Source: UBA525 sp964589765 (GTDB lineage Archaea; Nanobdellota; Nanobdellia; Woesearchaeales; UBA525). From it: 10,208 bases of DNA. A program made the position numbers and the translations under genes. The stretch covers positions 1-10,208 of the forward strand of contig CAZPUM010000038.1 in NCBI GenBank assembly GCA_964589765.1. The letters are read 5' to 3'. Shown here piece by piece: positions 6,442 through 10,208 of this stretch; position 1 is the stretch's first letter; every line of letters begins with the position of its first letter. The notes beneath the pieces are model-generated. The model had not been told where the DNA came from and ran no database searches. It was given only the letters and a program-made list of their open reading frames with translations.

Positions 6442-8013
6442 ATGGCGGGGCATTGGTCGCATAATATCGGAGATAGGCTTATAGATGAACATCCTGAAGA
6501 AACAATAGTGTGTGCTTCGGGTGTTAGTCCTTCAGGTATTGTTCACGCAGGTAATTTAAGAGAATTATTGACTACAGATGCAGTATATAGACGTTTGTTG
6601 GAACGAAACCATGATGCGAAGTTCATTTTCTATTGGGACGATTTTGATAGGTTCAGAAAACCTCCTGAGTATATTCCGAAAGAATATGCTAAGTTTGTGG
6701 GGATGCCATATTGTGCAATTCCTTCGCCAGACGGGGAGGGTTCATATGCTGACTTTTTTATATCCAGGTTTGAGGAGGTATCGTCAATACTTGGCGTATC
6801 TGTAGAATTTGTCAGACAAAGTGAAATGTATTCATCTGGAGCTTATGATGACTTGATTATTCAAGCTTTGGAAAATAAACATTTGATTGCTGAAATAATT
6901 TCTAGAAATTTGACTGAGAATATGTCTAATGATGAGAAAAGGAATTATTATCCACTATCTGTTTATTCAAGATTTACAAATAAAGATGATACTCAAATAA
7001 TATCTTTTAATGGTTCGAAAATAAAGTACAGGTGTAATCAGACAGGAAAAATTGACAGTATAGATCTATGTGTTGATCATGTTGCAAAGTTATCCTGGAA
7101 AGTTGATTGGGCCATGCGATGGGCTCATTCAGGTATTCATTTTGAACCTGGAGGTCACGATCACTCCGTGGCAGGGGGCAGTTACGATGTTTCAAGTCAG
7201 TTAGCAACTGAAGTGTTTGGAATAAGTCCTCCACTATTCCAAAAATATGCTTTCGTAAATAAAAAAGGTTCGACGAAGAAAATGTCTGGTTCTTTAGGTA
7301 ACCTTTTTTCACCTGAAGAAATGCTTGAGATATATTCGCCTGAAATGGTCAGATGGTTTTTTTTGAGAAATGCTCCTGAAAATGAGATTGGTGTCGCATT
7401 TGACCAAGATGTAATTAGAGTATACGACGAGTTTGATAACGCAGTTCAAGAGTATGTTTCAGGAAATAGTCAAGACATAAAGTCCGATATAATTCGTTTA
7501 TCAATGATATCTACTAATTGTCTCAGATCTATAGAATTCTCTTTCAGAAAAATTGCGGGGTTGGGTGATGCTGTTGATTTTAACATCACAAAGTTACTCA
7601 CGTTGCTAGATTTGGATGATGATTCTTCAAATGTGGGAGAGGTAATAGGGCGGGCCAAAAGGGCGCAAGTGTGGCTTGAAAAATATAATCCAGAAAGCCG
7701 TTCTAAATTATTACCATGTCCTAATTTGGGGTACTATTCAAGTATGGATTTAGAATCAAAAGAGAACATTTTTTTGTTAAAAACGCTAATTGAAGTTTCA
7801 GGTGATTTGTCTCCTGATGAATTATCAGATAAACTCTTTGATATTCCGATAAGGGAGGGTTTTTCCAATAAGGAGAAAAAAAGACGTCAAAAAAAATTTT
7901 TTACAGATGTTTATAATATTCTTTTTGGTAAAAACTCTGGACCAAAACTAAACACGTTTGTGTGGGCGAAGTCCGACAAAAGCGATTTGGTAAAATTACT
8001 AGAGTATACTTGA
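6442..8013 (+). CDS. lysK: Class I lysyl-tRNA synthetase
   Basis: Class I LysRS, the form typical of most archaea and some bacteria, which charges tRNA-Lys in the cytoplasm. It is 523 residues, full length for the family. The Rossmann-fold signature is SGVSPSGIVHAGN (HIGH equivalent HAGN, 35-38), followed by FYWDDFDRFRK (63-73). The diagnostic segment runs WKVDWAMRW (219-227), then FEPGGHDHSVAGGSYD (234-249). The KMSKS equivalent is KMSGSLGN (280-287). The C-terminal alpha-helical, anticodon-binding part ends with VYNILFG and GPKLNTFVW, as in relatives. The start gives the usual short lead (MAGHW) before the Rossmann fold and has a TATA box at the right distance. All expected catalytic elements are present, so this is probably the housekeeping enzyme. 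A run of eight T at about 7358-7365 is in frame and is not a frameshift. Confidence 0.96.
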   Translation: MAGHWSHNIGDRLIDEHPEETIVCASGVSPSGIVHAGNLRELLTTDAVYRRLLERNHDAKFIFYWDDFDRFRKPPEYIPKEYAKFVGMPYCAIPSPDGEGSYADFFISRFEEVSSILGVSVEFVRQSEMYSSGAYDDLIIQALENKHLIAEIISRNLTENMSNDEKRNYYPLSVYSRFTNKDDTQIISFNGSKIKYRCNQTGKIDSIDLCVDHVAKLSWKVDWAMRWAHSGIHFEPGGHDHSVAGGSYDVSSQLATEVFGISPPLFQKYAFVNKKGSTKKMSGSLGNLFSPEEMLEIYSPEMVRWFFLRNAPENEIGVAFDQDVIRVYDEFDNAVQEYVSGNSQDIKSDIIRLSMISTNCLRSIEFSFRKIAGLGDAVDFNITKLLTLLDLDDDSSNVGEVIGRAKRAQVWLEKYNPESRSKLLPCPNLGYYSSMDLESKENIFLLKTLIEVSGDLSPDELSDKLFDIPIREGFSNKEKKRRQKKFFTDVYNILFGKNSGPKLNTFVWAKSDKSDLVKLLEYT

Positions 8014-8023
8014 AAAGGATAAA

Positions 8024-8033
8024 TTATTATATT
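8024..8033 (+). promoter_or_regulatory. Candidate TATA box of the peptidase E gene
   Basis: TTATTATATT in the 39-bp gap after lysK ends 20 nt before ATG 8053, matching the spacing of the other genes. It supports ATG 8053 over the upstream in-frame TTG at 8032, which would lie inside the promoter. Read-through from lysK is also possible. Confidence 0.5.
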
Positions 8034-8052
8034 GTATACTAAAAGATTCATT

Positions 8053-8781
8053 ATGGGAAAAATCGTTGCTATAGGTGGTGGTGAAATAGGCAGGCCTGGT
8101 TTTGATGTTGAAACTTTAGATATAGATAAAAAAATTATTAGTTTATCTGGAAAAAAGTCGCCCGTTTTGTTATTTATCCCGACCGCTAGCGGCGATTCGG
8201 AAGGATACTGCGAAACTGTAGAAAAACATTTTGGAAAATCTCTGGGTTGTACGGTAAAGCACTTGAAAGTTGTTGAAAACTCTCCGTCAATAAAAGAGAT
8301 TGAAATCTTAATTGAAAGTGCTGATATAATTTATGTTGGAGGTGGCGATACAGAATTCATGATGGCTACCTGGAAAAAATTTAATTTAGATACTCTTCTA
8401 AGGGATGCGTATGTTAAAGGAAAAGTTATGTCGGGTATTAGTGCGGGAGCAATCTGTTGGTTTGAATTTGGAACAGCAGAGCCATTAACAACTCCTGAAG
8501 AACCTGACAAGCCCATTAGAGTTGATGGGTTAGGTTTGATAAAAGGAGTGTGTTATCCGCACTATGATGTGGAACCGGATGGTCAGAAAGATGTCATGTT
8601 AATTGCCAAATCATTCAAGGCACCAATATTTGCCTTAGACAATTGTTCTGCTGTTGTTGTAGAAGATGATTCTTATGAAATAATTATTTCTAGATATGGT
8701 GCTTGTGTGAGAATATTTATCAATACGGATGGGGAGATTAGTGAGACTAAACTTTCTCCGGGCAAGACTTACAATTTTTAG
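8053..8781 (+). CDS. Peptidase E family (S51) protein
   Basis: Serine-hydrolase-like protein of family S51, whose members include alpha-aspartyl dipeptidase (peptidase E) and cyanophycinase. The 242-residue protein starts with MGKIVAIGGGEI, the usual family start. It has FIPTASGD (41-48), YVGGGDT (94-100), the nucleophile segment SGISAGAICWF (127-137, Ser130) and GVCYPHYD (165-172) with a likely catalytic His170. The third triad residue (Glu192 in the Salmonella enzyme) falls in LDNCSA (195-200), where I see Asp/Asn rather than Glu. Substrate could therefore differ from Asp-Xaa dipeptides. Many archaea and bacteria carry such proteins for peptide turnover. No signal peptide is seen, so it is cytoplasmic. 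It overlaps the convergent radical SAM gene by 4 bp at the stop codons. Confidence 0.9.
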   Translation: MGKIVAIGGGEIGRPGFDVETLDIDKKIISLSGKKSPVLLFIPTASGDSEGYCETVEKHFGKSLGCTVKHLKVVENSPSIKEIEILIESADIIYVGGGDTEFMMATWKKFNLDTLLRDAYVKGKVMSGISAGAICWFEFGTAEPLTTPEEPDKPIRVDGLGLIKGVCYPHYDVEPDGQKDVMLIAKSFKAPIFALDNCSAVVVEDDSYEIIISRYGACVRIFINTDGEISETKLSPGKTYNF

Positions 8782-10052
8782 TAATTCTCTATTGCCCAAA
8801 CTGTAAGGTGTTTGTAGAAATCACACTTGTCTTTATCCAATACAAGCGCTTCACGTTCAGGATGCTTCATTTTACTTTGCATAGGACAAACACCTCCGCA
8901 CGTAGTGATTGCTATGCAATCTTTGCAAATAGGATGATCAAATGGATTTTGTCCAAACCACTTTTGTAATTCTGGAAAGTCTAATGATTCTAAATCACCA
9001 ACCTTTTTTGGAAATAGGGTCTCTTCAAAATTTATTGGACAATAAGTAATTCTGCCGTCAATTGTGATTGATGCTGAAGCAGTATCGCAAGTGGTCGAAC
9101 ATGTTTTGATAACAGGATCTTTGTGTTTCAGAGCTGATAGTACTTGAGATGCGGGTGAAGTCAAGCCAACTTTTTTTTCAGCACATAGAAGTATGATCTG
9201 TATGATTTGTTCCGCAAAAATTTTGCCGTCTACCCCAAAACCATAGTCGTATTGAGGTAGATTAACTGTGAGATAAGCAGGCTTTAATTCATTTACGATG
9301 TATCTACAAATGGAATATAGAGACTCTAAATTGGTAGGTGAAGGTGTAACAAGAATAAAGTTTTTCACTCCGTGTTTTTTCAGTAGTTTAAATCCTCTAA
9401 CTGCTAAGTCATAGGTTCCGTGCCCGTTAGGTAGAACGCGCATTTTATCGTTCATTTCTTTAGGGCCGTCAAGTGAAACTCCAACTCTGAAGTCATTTTT
9501 CTTTAAGTACTCGCACTTTGAATCTGTCAATAATGAACCGTTTGTGGTGATAAAGTAGGTCACGTCTTTTAGTTCGGTACCGTGCTCTTTCATGTAATTC
9601 ACAGTTTTTTCTATGTACTCAAATTGCATCAAAGGTTCTCCACCAAAAAACTGTATTTGGACAGACTCACCTTTATTTGCTTTAATTAGTAGGTCCAATG
9701 AGTGTTGGATTGAATCCCATAACCCGTCATGTCCAGAAAGGTGAACAAAACAATACTTACATCCAAAATTACATTTTTCCGTAATAAGTATTCTATATCT
9801 GTTAATGCGAGTTTTTTTGTGAGATTTATCAGACCATTTTTTTAGTTCTTCATCAGCGTTGAACCCTTCATCTACAACAAAACCTCTTTCTGTTAGAATA
9901 CACATTATATCTTTTGGAATTTCAGCGAGGTTATTTTTCTTTATACCGCTAAATAACTCTTCATCACACTCGAAAACGTCCAAAAGTAATCTATTGAATA
10001 TGTAAAATCCTTTTTTCCCCTCTACTGGTTCACAAAAAGGTGAAATCTGCAT
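8778..10052 (-). CDS. Radical SAM/SPASM domain protein, peptide or protein maturase-like
   Basis: Radical SAM enzyme of 424 residues with a SPASM extension, the layout of anaerobic sulfatase-maturating enzymes and many RiPP maturases. Residues 1-80 are a non-catalytic N-terminal part. The [4Fe-4S] site is CNFGCKYC (C94, C98, C101), the SAM motif GGEP is at 137-140 and SLDGP at 193-197. The SPASM cysteines are C318, C322, C338, then CKDCIAITTCGGVC (C376, C379, C385, C389) and C410, enough for two auxiliary Fe-S clusters. Acts in the cytoplasm; the substrate is unknown. No sulfatase or obvious RiPP precursor is complete in the window; the divergent gene starting at 10150 is the nearest candidate partner. 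A TATA box 22 nt upstream supports the start. The fold is certain; the reaction is not. Confidence 0.93.
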   Translation of the reverse strand: MQISPFCEPVEGKKGFYIFNRLLLDVFECDEELFSGIKKNNLAEIPKDIMCILTERGFVVDEGFNADEELKKWSDKSHKKTRINRYRILITEKCNFGCKYCFVHLSGHDGLWDSIQHSLDLLIKANKGESVQIQFFGGEPLMQFEYIEKTVNYMKEHGTELKDVTYFITTNGSLLTDSKCEYLKKNDFRVGVSLDGPKEMNDKMRVLPNGHGTYDLAVRGFKLLKKHGVKNFILVTPSPTNLESLYSICRYIVNELKPAYLTVNLPQYDYGFGVDGKIFAEQIIQIILLCAEKKVGLTSPASQVLSALKHKDPVIKTCSTTCDTASASITIDGRITYCPINFEETLFPKKVGDLESLDFPELQKWFGQNPFDHPICKDCIAITTCGGVCPMQSKMKHPEREALVLDKDKCDFYKHLTVWAIENY

Positions 10053-10073
10053 AAGCTTGGGAATTATTCATTA

Positions 10074-10082
10074 TTTATAAAT
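10074..10082 (-). promoter_or_regulatory. TATA box of the radical SAM gene
   Basis: ATTTATAAA on the minus strand has its near edge 22 nt before ATG 10052, the clearest of the archaeal-type boxes in the window, and predicts a leaderless transcript. Confidence 0.65.
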
Positions 10083-10119
10083 AGGGCTCTTATTTCTTTT
10101 TAAATATCGAATGAGTAAT

Positions 10120-10129
10120 ACATATATAC
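10120..10129 (+). promoter_or_regulatory. TATA box of the gene at the right edge
   Basis: ACATATATAC ends 21 nt before ATG 10150. It directly abuts the inverted repeat at 10130-10148, which would therefore cover the transcription start. Confidence 0.55.
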
Positions 10130-10148
10130 TTGTGGAGTATTTCCACAA
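10130..10148. promoter_or_regulatory. Inverted repeat, operator candidate
   Basis: TTGTGGA and TCCACAA form perfect 7-bp arms around the 5-nt spacer GTATT. The repeat lies between the TATA box and the ATG at 10150, where a dimeric repressor would block transcription initiation. If transcription starts near the ATG the repeat is not in the RNA, so an operator is more likely than a hairpin. Confidence 0.5.
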
Positions 10149-10149
10149 C

Positions 10150-10208
10150 ATGGAAATTCGCGAAAAAACCTCAGAACTTGAGAACATCGAGACCCACAAG
10201 AGTTGTGG
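10150..10208 (+). CDS. Partial gene of unknown product, 5' end only
   Basis: An open frame from ATG 10150 runs to the window edge with 19 complete codons (MEIREKTSELENIETHKSC). It is supported by the TATA box at the standard spacing and by the inverted repeat just before the start. The visible peptide is charged and hydrophilic, with no signal peptide. Too little is present to name a family. It could be a regulator acting on its own palindrome or a peptide handled by the neighbouring radical SAM enzyme; neither can be tested here. Confidence 0.5.
   Translation, partial: MEIREKTSELENIETHKSC

Noticed and set aside
8032..8052. TTG start giving a 249-residue peptidase E protein
   Set aside because: The TTG lies in the TATA-like region; ATG 8053 gives the standard MGKIVAIGGG family start.

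Overview
The window reads as a piece of a moderately AT-rich archaeal chromosome carrying several genes of bacterial type. The archaeal call rests on two things. First, almost every gene has a TATA-like box (for example TTTATAAAT) whose near edge lies about 20-23 nt before the start codon, with no Shine-Dalgarno, which is the layout of leaderless archaeal transcripts. Second, it has a class I lysyl-tRNA synthetase. A PlsC-type acyltransferase in this setting would fit marine group II/III euryarchaea or Asgard-like lineages, but the lineage is only a guess.

Layout: 1-984 (-) is a DEAD-box RNA helicase running off the left edge. A phospholipid-type acyltransferase follows at 1085-1693 (+), convergent with a KefB-like CPA2 cation/proton antiporter at 1701-3335 (-). 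Next, both on the minus strand, are a tryptophan-rich conserved protein of unknown function (3392-3889) and an alpha/beta-hydrolase-like protein (3929-4888). The centre holds a head-to-head pair: a class II LysRS-like enzyme (5034-6350, -) and a full-length class I LysRS (6442-8013, +), separated by 91 bp containing two divergent TATA boxes. A peptidase E (S51) family protein follows at 8053-8781 (+); its end overlaps by 4 bp the end of a radical SAM/SPASM protein (8778-10052, -). Divergent from that, a new gene starts at 10150 (+) behind a perfect 7-bp inverted repeat and runs off the right edge.

The genes are mostly single-gene transcription units, so there is no obvious operon or pathway. 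The most interesting item is the two unrelated LysRS enzymes side by side: class I looks like the normal housekeeping enzyme, while class II has lost the GGA loop of the lysine pocket and the motif 1 proline, so it may charge something else. The second is the radical SAM/SPASM protein with no recognisable substrate, facing a truncated gene that carries an operator-like palindrome. I see no tRNA, rRNA, CRISPR, insertion sequence or phage gene. The longest stretch without a gene is about 145 bp (4889-5033).
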